DNA from: Acidobacteriota bacterium
GTDB lineage: Bacteria > Acidobacteriota > Terriglobia > Acidiferrales > UBA7541
Direction of reading: 5' to 3'
Assembly (NCBI GenBank): GCA_016201285.1
Contig: JACQDE010000084.1
Location: 1-64,000 of the forward strand
Length of the DNA: 64,000 nucleotides
The notes beneath the pieces were generated by a model that saw nothing but the letters and a program-made list of their open reading frames with translations, was not told the DNA's origin and searched no databases. A program made the translations under genes and the position numbers. This document shows, in pieces, positions 25,342 to 33,634 of the stretch (positions within the stretch are counted from its first letter, which is position 1; each line of letters opens with the position of its first letter).

Positions 25342-26361
25342 TCAAGAAACATCGTACTGAAATGTACGCCCGACTCCGCGAGAGTAGCGCTTCGGATTAA
25401 AACATACGGGCGAAGTAAAAATGAGTTGTACTTCGGGATGTCTTCGCCAGAATAAGTAACTCGCCACTGCCTGCATTTTGCTGCATTGAGATGCGATGGC
25501 AACATCGTATTGATCTCTGATTGTTCGGAACTCTTCCGTCAGGGCCTCCAATATCTCACCGACTCCGAGTGTCGATACTTCTCCCTCTCTTACTGGCCAT
25601 TGAGAGAACAAATCGCTGTGAAGTTCTTTAGACAACTGCGTTCGCCACCGGAGGTGCGGATGTGGTGAAACTCCATAAAGAACTATCAATGCGCCCGGCG
25701 CATAGTCATCCACAAGGCCCTCGACGCGGTTCGGCTCGTGGCCTGCTAGGACAATAAGGCAAGTCTGATGACCAGGCCGAAAGTTACCGGCGAACTCTGG
25801 AGGAATATGAACTGCCTTTAAACCGGCACTCTGAAGGAATCGGCGGGAACCCTCGTATTCTCTTGTGCGCCAGGCCCGCACGACTTTTCTCCACATGGCT
25901 TTCGAGGGGAAATACGATTTTGCCTCGGAGTAGGCTATGGTGGTCCGAAGCCCGCTTACTAGACACGCATGCAAACAGCTCACAGCAAAGAGATGCGTCA
26001 TGCCCGAAATGTCTATGATGGCCGTCCGCGATGAGATTCGCTTGGCCAATTCTCCTATCCTTGATTGGATCTCTTGACTGCTCTGCACAGACCGGTCGTC
26101 GCTCACGGTGATTGACTCGGGCTCACTTCGGCAGAGCAGATGCATTCGCCTCTTTACCCGCAAGAAGTTTGCTTCGTTTTCTGTGGCCGGAGGGTTCTCG
26201 TACCTTAGAATGAGAGATCGTTCCGTCCAAAATCGCCCCTTGCGAAGCCGAGACGCAAAGGCCACGGACCTCCGTTCAAAGCCGCCGGCGCAAACCGCTA
26301 GTCCCGGGGCGGACCTAATTGAAAAATCCCATTCGGCCGGAGCCCTTTCATTCTGTAGCAC
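25342..26361 (-). CDS. Rossmann/CARF-like protein, last gene of a four-gene operon
   Basis: 339 residues from the GTG at 26361, which has GAGGA six bases upstream and overlaps the end of the kinase-ATPase gene by 14 bases. An upstream ATG at 26433 would overlap by 86 bases. Two alpha/beta halves are visible: one with GLAVCAGGFERRS (about 17-29) and AIIDISGMTHLFAV (about 115-128, like the DxTGGTK-type loop of nucleotide-sensing CARF domains), and one ending VAIASQCSKMQAVA and FTSPVCFNPKRYS. No catalytic motif was recognised. It could be a sensor or effector for the operon. CARF-like is a hypothesis based on short similarity. Confidence 0.55.
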   Translation of the reverse strand: MLQNERAPAEWDFSIRSAPGLAVCAGGFERRSVAFASRLRKGRFWTERSLILRYENPPATENEANFLRVKRRMHLLCRSEPESITVSDDRSVQSSQEIQSRIGELAKRISSRTAIIDISGMTHLFAVSCLHACLVSGLRTTIAYSEAKSYFPSKAMWRKVVRAWRTREYEGSRRFLQSAGLKAVHIPPEFAGNFRPGHQTCLIVLAGHEPNRVEGLVDDYAPGALIVLYGVSPHPHLRWRTQLSKELHSDLFSQWPVREGEVSTLGVGEILEALTEEFRTIRDQYDVAIASQCSKMQAVASYLFWRRHPEVQLIFTSPVCFNPKRYSRGVGRTFQYDVS

Positions 26362-29221
26362 TGTTTTCCTCAAATAGGAGGCCTTGGGGTGGCTGCCCTT
26401 TGACTTTGGTCCGTCGTCGATCGGCCAGTTCATCTAATTTTCGCCGATGTCGGCTAACAAACTTGTCAGGCTTCGATAGCAGTTCCACAAATCGGTTGCG
26501 CGTTACATAAATGTGGTTCCGGACGCGGTAGGTTGTCTGGAAGGCTGGTGCAAAAATCTTGTTCATGTCGTATCTTGGCAGAAGCCCGAATTGTGCTCTA
26601 GAAAACGTGATGCCCTCGTCGAGCAATAACCCGTACTTCACCAGCTCATCCAAGATGTTTTGAGCCCCTTGGGGTAACCGACGCCGGTCAAGTCGCTCCA
26701 ATGAGATCGTTTCATACCAGCGGCCCTTCTCTCCTGTTTCGTATCGTTCCAAATACTGCCGTGACATTTCCCCAATTGCGCTGATTACTCCCTGTAGCCG
26801 TGGACCTATCGGCTCACCATCGATTGCTCCTGGGAGCATCGAAAGCGCTTTATAGTGCAAATTCGAGTAACTTCTAACGGCAGAATCTTGTACTTTAAGT
26901 GCGATCCCGTCGGTCTCCTGTGATGCCTTACTCTTCCGAAAGATGTATTCAACTAGTTCGAGAAGTGTACGAATACTACCATGGGCCAAGCTCCAGACGA
27001 TGTTCCAGCCAGCATAGTAAGCCCGCGGACGCGGCGCTTTGGGTGCGGCCCTCTCTCCTTTCTTGGGCCGCCGTGAACCCGGGACACTCAGGGCTGCAAG
27101 GAATTCCCGCGCATCTTGAGATCGTCCGAGAATTGCACGTATCTCCGATTTGTATCCGGCTGCCCTGAGCCTCGAATCGATCACACGAGCCATATATTCG
27201 GAAAGGTCCACCGCGGTTTCACGCTGGGCCTTCGTTGAAACTTCTCCGAGATCGACATAGGTAACTTCATGCCGGGGGTCAATCGCTCTCCCATCCGCCG
27301 TGTCGAGCGTGTACATATACTTTTCACATGTGATCTTGAAACAGTGATTTGCTTGGACTGCCCGAACGAGCGAGTTTAAGAGTTTTTGCATTTCGAAATG
27401 GATGTGCCCGTAGCTTGCATCGTCGACCAGAATGTAGAACCGCGTCTCTGTAAGGTCCGGGAAAGTCTGCTTCACAACTCGAAAGAACTGGTCTAGATCA
27501 GCCTCGTCCAATAGGCGACCACTCTTGCGCCGGGCTGCGTCGGGCCAAACCGCAACAGCGGAGTTCTCGCGCGCCGAGCAGGCGGCAAGGCATTGCAAAA
27601 ACACACTCTCTGCGGTCGGGTCTTCCATGACCGCCATGCTCCCAAGCCTGTCCTCAAAGAACTGGATCAGATGCGTGGAGTTTGTCGGCGGCGCGAGCAC
27701 AGATCTATTGGTTTCGTCCTCGCAACACTCTAGGCCTTCCTTAATCGTTTGTAAGGTTTTGTTCCAAATCTTGAGAATCAGAATGTGTTTGAGGAAAGCT
27801 TTGGTCTCGGAATCAAATGTCGTCCTTCGCATAACGTCTGGCGCGAACGGCTTAAACTCTCCAAGCCGGCACGCGAAAAGAATTCCAAATGCTCTCTTGA
27901 AATCGTAATTGATCGATTTGAGCTTCTGGTTCAGTTCCTGATTCTTCGCGGCTTCGACGATTACTTGCGGGTGGAAAGCAAGGACTCGAAGGTAGTGCGA
28001 TTTGCCGCAACCCCTCGGCCCAGAGAGCCAAGTGTTTCCGAAGCGCGCAATAGTCTCGAATCGCGAAGGCACTGGCTCAAAGAGCCTATAAAGCCATTCT
28101 GCAGACGGAATGAACTCGACTCGCAGCCATTCGAAAGGTTCAGGCAAAGGAGCACGGAAATAATCCTGGGGAATTGGAAGGCGTGAGCGGTGAAAGTCTT
28201 CCAACAATTCACTAAAACTCCTATACGCCTCATTTCGAAGCCCTTCAAGAACCCTGAATACATTCTCACCAAGGAGTAGCCGCACTGAATAGCCGGGGTA
28301 TCGCTCGCACGCCACAACTGCCGCTCTCAGCAAGTGATTCCGAAAGTTCTCCATATCCGATGGAACATCCATCTCGGGAGAACTTGTGGACGGAACCCCA
28401 ATGAAGTCGATGACCCAAAAATCTTGGGTCCCTCCATACGACGCTCTTTTCGCTACTAGAATATTCCTCTCATGGAGATCCCCATGGCTGAGACCAACCA
28501 ATTCGATCGCGGCCAAGGCTCCACCCACTCGTTCAACAAACCTCTGGAATACCCTTGGACTGAGATTCTCTTGGGATTTCAAGAACTCAGCAAACGTCTG
28601 AGAGTTGCTGACGTATTCGAGGGCCACGCACGCGGTAATGTGCGAACGACCATCGGGGCACCTAATCATGACTTGGCCGGCATCAACTATTTCTGGGACA
28701 GCGACATCTCCGGTGATTTGGGCCCTTTTCCTCAGAGCTTCATCGAGCCGTTCATACGTGACCGTACCTGGAATAAAGATTTTTAGCGCCCGGTCGCGAT
28801 GAGTGCCCGACTGCTCAGCGAGGAAGGTGTAGGACGTTGCCCCAATCCCGATCAGGTTTTTGATCTTGTATTCGTTCCGCAATGCATTTGCCAAGGCGGC
28901 AGGATCGGCGACAAGCTTCGCGCCAACCAGGAACTCAAAAGATGTCGAACCAAAGGCTATTCTCTTTTCCCCTAGAACAGTTAGCGAATACAGTCCGCTT
29001 GAGTATGCGATTAGCTCAGCATCTACCGCGACCGCGAGCAGCGAATCCACATCTCTCTGACTCAGAGCCGCAGCCTCCGCTATCTGCTTCACAGTGAGAG
29101 GGCCGCGCTTGAAGATCGAATCTAGAAGGAACAGACAGCGCGGATTTGCCAGAGCTTCGTGGAGTGCCTTCCCCTTGAGCACGAGCTGATTTGGCGCACG
29201 CAATGTGGTGGTCGAACTCAT
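26348..29221 (-). CDS. Winged-helix / protein-kinase-like / P-loop ATPase fusion
   Basis: 957 residues in three parts. A winged helix lies at about 25-90 (LTVKQIAEAAALSQRDVDSL). A serine/threonine-kinase-like domain lies at about 118-300: glycine loop GIGATSYTFLA (125-135), Lys147, catalytic HGDLHERN (246-253) and DFIG (272-275), so the catalytic residues are present. An ATPase follows with P-loop GPRGCGKS (401-408) and a YILVDD Walker-B-like strand. The rest is helical. The ATG at 29221 overlaps the TGA of the preceding gene (ATGA). Such a fusion suggests phosphorylation-dependent signalling linked to ATP-driven switching, as in several phage-defence proteins. I do not recognise the exact architecture. 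Confidence 0.75.
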   Translation of the reverse strand: MSSTTTLRAPNQLVLKGKALHEALANPRCLFLLDSIFKRGPLTVKQIAEAAALSQRDVDSLLAVAVDAELIAYSSGLYSLTVLGEKRIAFGSTSFEFLVGAKLVADPAALANALRNEYKIKNLIGIGATSYTFLAEQSGTHRDRALKIFIPGTVTYERLDEALRKRAQITGDVAVPEIVDAGQVMIRCPDGRSHITACVALEYVSNSQTFAEFLKSQENLSPRVFQRFVERVGGALAAIELVGLSHGDLHERNILVAKRASYGGTQDFWVIDFIGVPSTSSPEMDVPSDMENFRNHLLRAAVVACERYPGYSVRLLLGENVFRVLEGLRNEAYRSFSELLEDFHRSRLPIPQDYFRAPLPEPFEWLRVEFIPSAEWLYRLFEPVPSRFETIARFGNTWLSGPRGCGKSHYLRVLAFHPQVIVEAAKNQELNQKLKSINYDFKRAFGILFACRLGEFKPFAPDVMRRTTFDSETKAFLKHILILKIWNKTLQTIKEGLECCEDETNRSVLAPPTNSTHLIQFFEDRLGSMAVMEDPTAESVFLQCLAACSARENSAVAVWPDAARRKSGRLLDEADLDQFFRVVKQTFPDLTETRFYILVDDASYGHIHFEMQKLLNSLVRAVQANHCFKITCEKYMYTLDTADGRAIDPRHEVTYVDLGEVSTKAQRETAVDLSEYMARVIDSRLRAAGYKSEIRAILGRSQDAREFLAALSVPGSRRPKKGERAAPKAPRPRAYYAGWNIVWSLAHGSIRTLLELVEYIFRKSKASQETDGIALKVQDSAVRSYSNLHYKALSMLPGAIDGEPIGPRLQGVISAIGEMSRQYLERYETGEKGRWYETISLERLDRRRLPQGAQNILDELVKYGLLLDEGITFSRAQFGLLPRYDMNKIFAPAFQTTYRVRNHIYVTRNRFVELLSKPDKFVSRHRRKLDELADRRRTKVKGQPPQGLLFEENSATE

Positions 29222-29868
29222 GAAGCACCGCTGCCGGTAGCAAGCTCCCACTGCTTTCTTTCGGCCACTTTCTGTATGTGCTGTACAATTCGCGTAGCGA
29301 GATGACATTCCGCGATGTCGGTCGGGTTCTGAAACCAATCGAGCTTGCCGTTATATCCTTCAAAAATCCGAAGAATACCCTGCGCGCTGTATCCGCTCTT
29401 ATGCTGTCCGTCAACGCAGATCATCATTTTGACAGCTATTCTCCTGTCTTTCGCAAGATCGTGGGCCTCTCCGATGGATCCGGGGCTGGCCATCAGACAA
29501 ACGACATAATCATATGCCCGCGCCTGAATATATTCGGCGATTGCTAGATTCAATCCGCTGCGCTCCAAAACGTCCGGCGTCCAGATGTCTTCGCAGAAGT
29601 GGGCCTCGTGACCCAGTCGGGTTAGCAGTTCGCGTACCTCGCACCGTTTTCGATAAATCTCTCCCCCACTTTCTCCGGGTCCCAAGATCAGAATCTTGAG
29701 TCTGATGCTCTTTTTCACCAGACCCGCAACGGTGACCAGTAATTCCGTGTTGGACCGCGACGCTTCTTCGAGCAGTTCTTCTGCCAACAGCTGAGCCAGC
29801 CTTTCGGTCGTTAACCCGTGAAGGCTTTCCCCCCTTCGGGCGATTCTCAGCAAGAAGTCGATCATCAC
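29218..29868 (-). CDS. Nucleoside-deoxyribosyltransferase/TIR-like protein
   Basis: 216 residues. The N-terminal third is helical. From about residue 58 an alpha/beta domain begins LKILILGPGESGG, then CEVRELLTRLGHEAHFCED, YDYVVCLMASPGSIGEAHDLA (about 118-138) and an MMICVDGQ strand. The SPGSIGEAHD segment resembles the loop with catalytic Glu of nucleoside 2-deoxyribosyltransferase and related TIR/SLOG folds, which can hydrolyse nucleotides in defence. Starts TTG, GTG and ATG (29871, 29868, 29865) all lie just after GGAGG; GTG is given. It overlaps the kinase-ATPase start by four bases. It also overlaps the tail of the upstream methyltransferase frame by about 360 bases. Confidence 0.6.
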   Translation of the reverse strand: MMIDFLLRIARRGESLHGLTTERLAQLLAEELLEEASRSNTELLVTVAGLVKKSIRLKILILGPGESGGEIYRKRCEVRELLTRLGHEAHFCEDIWTPDVLERSGLNLAIAEYIQARAYDYVVCLMASPGSIGEAHDLAKDRRIAVKMMICVDGQHKSGYSAQGILRIFEGYNGKLDWFQNPTDIAECHLATRIVQHIQKVAERKQWELATGSGAS

Positions 29869-30817
29869 CAATTTGGACCTCCGAAGGATCATAATTCGTG
29901 ACAACAATTTCCCTGACTCGGAATCGGTCACCGTTCGACCCCAGCCAACGGGTTGCGCCGAGCCGATGAAATCGGAATCCTCTGTAGAGAGAGACGACCC
30001 TTTTCTGATCCGCGTTGGAAAGCATCACGAGGCAACCCCTTCTTGCCAATCGCCTAAACACCTTCGCAACTCGAATCTGTTCATTCCAGTCAAAACGATC
30101 GCGCGAGTAGTGCACGAAATAGGCAGTATCGCTTCGAGGTGGGTATGGCGGATCGAAGTACACAAAATCACCTCGCCTTGCACGCCTCAAAACCTTTTCG
30201 AAATCACCAGCAATAAGGGACGCTTGCTTGAGGCACTTCGATGCCGCCAGCAAATCTTCGCGCTCGGGGACCGCCGGCCCGTTCTCGCTTGGTCCATATG
30301 GCACGTTAAATTTCCCTTGTTTGTTTACTCGATAAATTCCATTGAAAGCGGCTTTGTTTAGATAGATGAATTTTGCAGCGCGAGCCGCCAGCGAAGTCAT
30401 TCCGTTAGAGCGGTCCCGTACCCGGTAAAAGAAGGATGCCGAATCCTTGCGCACGTATCGCCGGAGCAACGAAGCGACGGACTTTGGTTTTTTTCGCACC
30501 AACTGGTAGCAATTGATCAGATCCGCGTTTACGTCTGAGAGGACCGCGCGCTTAGGCTGAACAGCAAAGTAGACCGCACCTCCCCCGAAGAACGCTTCAA
30601 AGTACGTACGGTATCGGTTCCCAGATGGAACGAATTCTACCAGCGAACTCACCAGCCGCTGCTTGCCTCCGGCCCACCTGAGGAACGGTCTCGGAGAGGA
30701 GTTATTCGATGGCTTAGCTGCATTACGACCCAGCCGCTGACCATTGAGCTGCGACGCCACACCACCGAGCCGTTCAGTGGACGTGCCGGATTCATTCTTG
30801 AGGCTCCGCTTTGACAT
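29510..30817 (-). CDS. Dam-like D12-class N6-adenine methyltransferase with long overlapping tail
   Basis: 435 residues from ATG 30817. The first ~320 are a canonical Dam-type enzyme: FLRWAGGK (45-52), EAFFGGGAV (74-82), SDVN (94-97), the FNGIYRVN segment and DPPY (222-225), finishing VREIVVTNYDPSEVQ. The remaining ~115 residues are Arg/Gly-rich and have no family counterpart; they are read in a second frame through the next gene. A stop codon was probably lost, or the tail is simply not needed. It is first in a minus-strand set of four genes. It may mark self DNA for the downstream proteins (inference). Confidence 0.8.
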   Translation of the reverse strand: MSKRSLKNESGTSTERLGGVASQLNGQRLGRNAAKPSNNSSPRPFLRWAGGKQRLVSSLVEFVPSGNRYRTYFEAFFGGGAVYFAVQPKRAVLSDVNADLINCYQLVRKKPKSVASLLRRYVRKDSASFFYRVRDRSNGMTSLAARAAKFIYLNKAAFNGIYRVNKQGKFNVPYGPSENGPAVPEREDLLAASKCLKQASLIAGDFEKVLRRARRGDFVYFDPPYPPRSDTAYFVHYSRDRFDWNEQIRVAKVFRRLARRGCLVMLSNADQKRVVSLYRGFRFHRLGATRWLGSNGDRFRVREIVVTNYDPSEVQIGDDRLLAENRPKGGKPSRVNDRKAGSAVGRRTARRSVAVQHGITGHRCGSGEKEHQTQDSDLGTRRKWGRDLSKTVRGTRTANPTGSRGPLLRRHLDAGRFGAQRIESSNRRIYSGAGI

Positions 30818-31128
30818 AGGCAGTTCTACGCCGCTGAATCTACTATGGATGTGGCGTACACGTAAACCTTCACGTTGTGCCAACTGCCGCCCGGGCGCCA
30901 GTGGTTTGTCAGAACAGATTTTGGCTCACTTCCGTGTCCCAAAGGTGGGGAACGAGTCTGTTTCACATCGCCGAATGAGCACACGCAAGCTCGGTTGGAA
31001 TGCCAACCAGGACCACATTACTCACACCTGAGCGGCACGTCACCATGTAAATACCGAAGTCGCAGAGCGAACCAACGTTCGGCCTGCCGCGACAGGGATT
31101 CTAGAAGCACCATCGATGGGAAACAGTC
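30818..31128. other. Divergent promoter gap
   Basis: About 310 bases separate the divergent methyltransferase operon and a sigma-like gene. No open frame with good features was seen, nor a tRNA or repeat array. It presumably contains the promoters in both directions; none could be assigned confidently. Confidence 0.35.
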
Positions 31129-31719
31129 ATGGCTGGCGGGAGTCGGCAAGGCAGTGTTCGGATTAATGCCGTAGACCCATTGGGGAGGAGCATCGATCCC
31201 GCTGTGTTGGCCGCGGCTGAACAGATTGGTGAACGGGCACTCGATTATGGGGAAAGGGTGCTCCGCGATCCGGCATTGGCAGTCAACCTGCTCGAAGAGT
31301 CAGCGGCTCTGGTATCCCGTGCCCTGAGGCAGAAACACAACACTGGTTCGAGCAATGTACAGAATTTGCAGGCGTACATATTCATGGCTTTCCGTAGGCG
31401 CGTGAACCGGGCCCGACAAAGAGATCCGGTCTTGGCAAATGCGGCGGGAATAAGCCACGCAGGGCTGAGTGAGCCAAGTTACGGGTCCGATGGGTTCGAC
31501 CTGAGGATCCTTGTCAATGAGCTGTTAATGAGGTGTGATCCTGCAATTCAAGACATGTTCCTCAGGCGCGTACGGGGCTTTTCGTGGGCAGAAATTGCAC
31601 GCATCCACAGGACAACAACCCACGCGGCAGAGTCAAAATTCAGCCAGGCGTTGCGACGTGTTCGAAAGGAGCTGGGCCTAGACCACGAGTCCAAAGCCGG
31701 GGATCGCGCAAAGAGATGA
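31129..31719 (+). CDS. Sigma-factor-like protein (region-4-type HTH)
   Basis: 196 residues. The C-terminal helix-turn-helix DMFLRRVRGFSWAEIARIHRTTTHAAESKFSQALRRVRKEL fits sigma-70 region 4. The N-terminal part is helical (AAAEQIGERALDYGERVL) and the middle contains AYIFMAFRRRVNRARQRD, which resembles a reduced region 2. It is shorter and more divergent than the ECF factor at 20.8 kb and has no anti-sigma gene next to it. It may be a specialised sigma-like regulator of the element. The ATG at 31129 is preceded by GGGAAA. Confidence 0.6.
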   Translation: MAGGSRQGSVRINAVDPLGRSIDPAVLAAAEQIGERALDYGERVLRDPALAVNLLEESAALVSRALRQKHNTGSSNVQNLQAYIFMAFRRRVNRARQRDPVLANAAGISHAGLSEPSYGSDGFDLRILVNELLMRCDPAIQDMFLRRVRGFSWAEIARIHRTTTHAAESKFSQALRRVRKELGLDHESKAGDRAKR

Positions 31720-32240
31720 TGACAGTTCCAGTCGGTTGGTCCAAGAAATGTGCGGGAGGCATGACTCTTCATGGCCTCTTTGCCCCTCCTTTGAGTTTCC
31801 TTTGCGTTTCCATTGGGCCGCATTGCCCTTTCCAAGCCTCCCGCAAGTAGCTGCTGGAAATATGTTTGTGCGCTTACTATCCTCCGTATTGATGTGTTTT
31901 GCAGCCGAAAACGACGGCCTGATTTGTGATGTGATGGCGCGCAAAGTGACCAAGGTCTGCTGATGAGCAATTCATTTGGACGGCGGACGATGACCACAGA
32001 ATGTGAATCTGAATGGATGAATGGGCGGATTCGTGTCGCGAATTAGGCGAGGTATACCGTACAAGCTGAGTGGTAAGTTTTGTTAGGTTGCCTCAGATCG
32101 GGTAAGCTGTGCGCCGCAACACTGCGCGAAAATGAGGTCTAGCCAGTGAGCACCATCGACGGTGGAGTGCAGCATTCAAGCGTCAGTAAGGCGCTCATTG
32201 GCGTGGAATTGTCAGTTGATTGGCAGGAGGAGTTCGCGTC
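31720..32240. other. Gene-poor stretch
   Basis: About 520 bases with only short, unsupported open frames. A TTTGCGTTTCC-rich and pyrimidine-rich segment lies around 31780-31830. No tRNA-like fold, repeat array or strong terminator was noticed. It could hold a leader region for the next gene, which starts after GGAGGAG at 32226-32232. Confidence 0.35.
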
Positions 32241-32624
32241 ATGGCCAGAGGAACGTGGCAAGATTTCATAGACAAGTTCGGCTTTAATGATGGAGAGTCT
32301 GTCGACACACTCGACTACGCAGCCCGCGATTTCTTGGTCAGAAAGCTGAATAAAGACAGTCGGATGTTGCGAAACCGAGTCCGTGCGGTCGCCTATGATT
32401 TCGCCGGTGTGCACAACGGGTGTCGCATCTTACTTGTGAAGGATACAGGCCGAGTGAAACTGAAGAACCGGATGGAAGGCGATCTTCCGGCCAGCATCAA
32501 GTTCGCCGAGTTGCCCCCTGAACTTGGAGATGATATCGACGAGATTGTCTACGAGAGCTACGACAAAGCTTGGGATGCTCTGATACCTTCATCCAGGAGC
32601 AAGCGGCGCCGGTCCACGAAGTGA
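32241..32624 (+). CDS. Hypothetical protein
   Basis: 127 residues. The ATG follows GGAGGAG with good spacing, so translation is likely; longer starts are not needed. The protein begins MARGTWQDFIDKFGF and includes a strand-rich middle (GCRILLVKDTGRVKL) and a strongly basic tail SRSKRRRSTK, which suggests nucleic-acid contact. No family was recognised. It converges on the DGQHR module. Confidence 0.5.
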   Translation: MARGTWQDFIDKFGFNDGESVDTLDYAARDFLVRKLNKDSRMLRNRVRAVAYDFAGVHNGCRILLVKDTGRVKLKNRMEGDLPASIKFAELPPELGDDIDEIVYESYDKAWDALIPSSRSKRRRSTK

Positions 32625-32781
32625 GGGTTGCTCACCGATCCGTGGCTTAGTTCTGCGTGCGGAAACGAGGGCAATGAGCTTCGTAGAATCCAGTGTCCAA
32701 CACTAGGCGGCATCTCACAGTGGAGCAACACGCGAATTAGCCGCCGTAGTCACCATTCTGTAACCTTGGAATGACATGCGC

Positions 32782-33630
32782 TTATGCTTTTCTTGCGTAG
32801 AGTGCCGCAAATACCGGTTCTACGACACTAAACTTCATCACCTCGGGACACCAAGACGGATTGCGCTGAACCATCCAGAATCGATTCCCTTTGCAGAGCT
32901 CATCCACTAGTTGCCGAAACTTAACGAGTCGGTGGTAGGCAATGATCTGGACGCTGTCTAAGTCGGGGAATTGGTCTGCCCTTGGAACGGGCACAGCCGA
33001 AAACTCGATCTTCGAGATCTTTTCAACGCGATTGTTAAGAAGCTGTTCCTCGAGAGGACGAAATACCGGGAACCTGCAAACGTGATCTGAATAGTTTGCT
33101 TTGTTTCTGTGAGCCACATCTGATTCCGATTGATCTTCTCGATTCGGACAGAAGAATGGATCGCCTGCCAGCTGAGGGTGCTCACTTACAAATCTCCAAT
33201 AGAACTTGTGTTCTCCGTGATTTCCTTGCTTCTTCTCGATGCGAAAAACAAGCCGGTTTCCTTCCTCTTCAAGGCGAACAATTCGCTTCTTTCGGTGGAG
33301 CTGAAAAACACCGAAGAGGTGCGCAAAGGCTCGAACCGAGTAGTGACTGGAATAGTAGCCTGCTACAGAGGACCAAATTGGGCTCGCCTCCGTGAGTGAC
33401 ACAGAGATCAAGAAGCTGTGCACGGATCTGAGCCACATTTCAACCGCAGCCGTCGCAAAGCAGGTCAACCTCTGTGGCGTCGCGGCCACGCTTGAACTCG
33501 AAGATGAAGTGTCAACGTCTCTCGAGAGCAAACCTGACAAAGTATCCGGCGCGGGAAAAGAAACGGCAGCACTGCGGCTGTTCAATGCGTGAAACATGAG
33601 CTGCACTCGCCCCACTAACTCTTTGTCCAT
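32782..33630 (-). CDS. Partner protein of the DGQHR gene (HEPN-like hint)
   Basis: 282 residues, starting five bases after the stop of the DGQHR gene, so the two are almost certainly co-translated. The middle includes WSSVAGYYSSHYSVRAFAHLFG (about 86-107), resembling the helical core of HEPN or uptake-type domains that place YY..hy..RA in a helix. The second half is charged with several aromatic residues and no catalytic motif that I can name. The family is not recognised. Together with a DndB-like protein it may form a two-gene defence or DNA-modification module. Confidence 0.55.
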   Translation of the reverse strand: MDKELVGRVQLMFHALNSRSAAVSFPAPDTLSGLLSRDVDTSSSSSSVAATPQRLTCFATAAVEMWLRSVHSFLISVSLTEASPIWSSVAGYYSSHYSVRAFAHLFGVFQLHRKKRIVRLEEEGNRLVFRIEKKQGNHGEHKFYWRFVSEHPQLAGDPFFCPNREDQSESDVAHRNKANYSDHVCRFPVFRPLEEQLLNNRVEKISKIEFSAVPVPRADQFPDLDSVQIIAYHRLVKFRQLVDELCKGNRFWMVQRNPSWCPEVMKFSVVEPVFAALYARKA

Positions 33631-33634
33631 AGGT

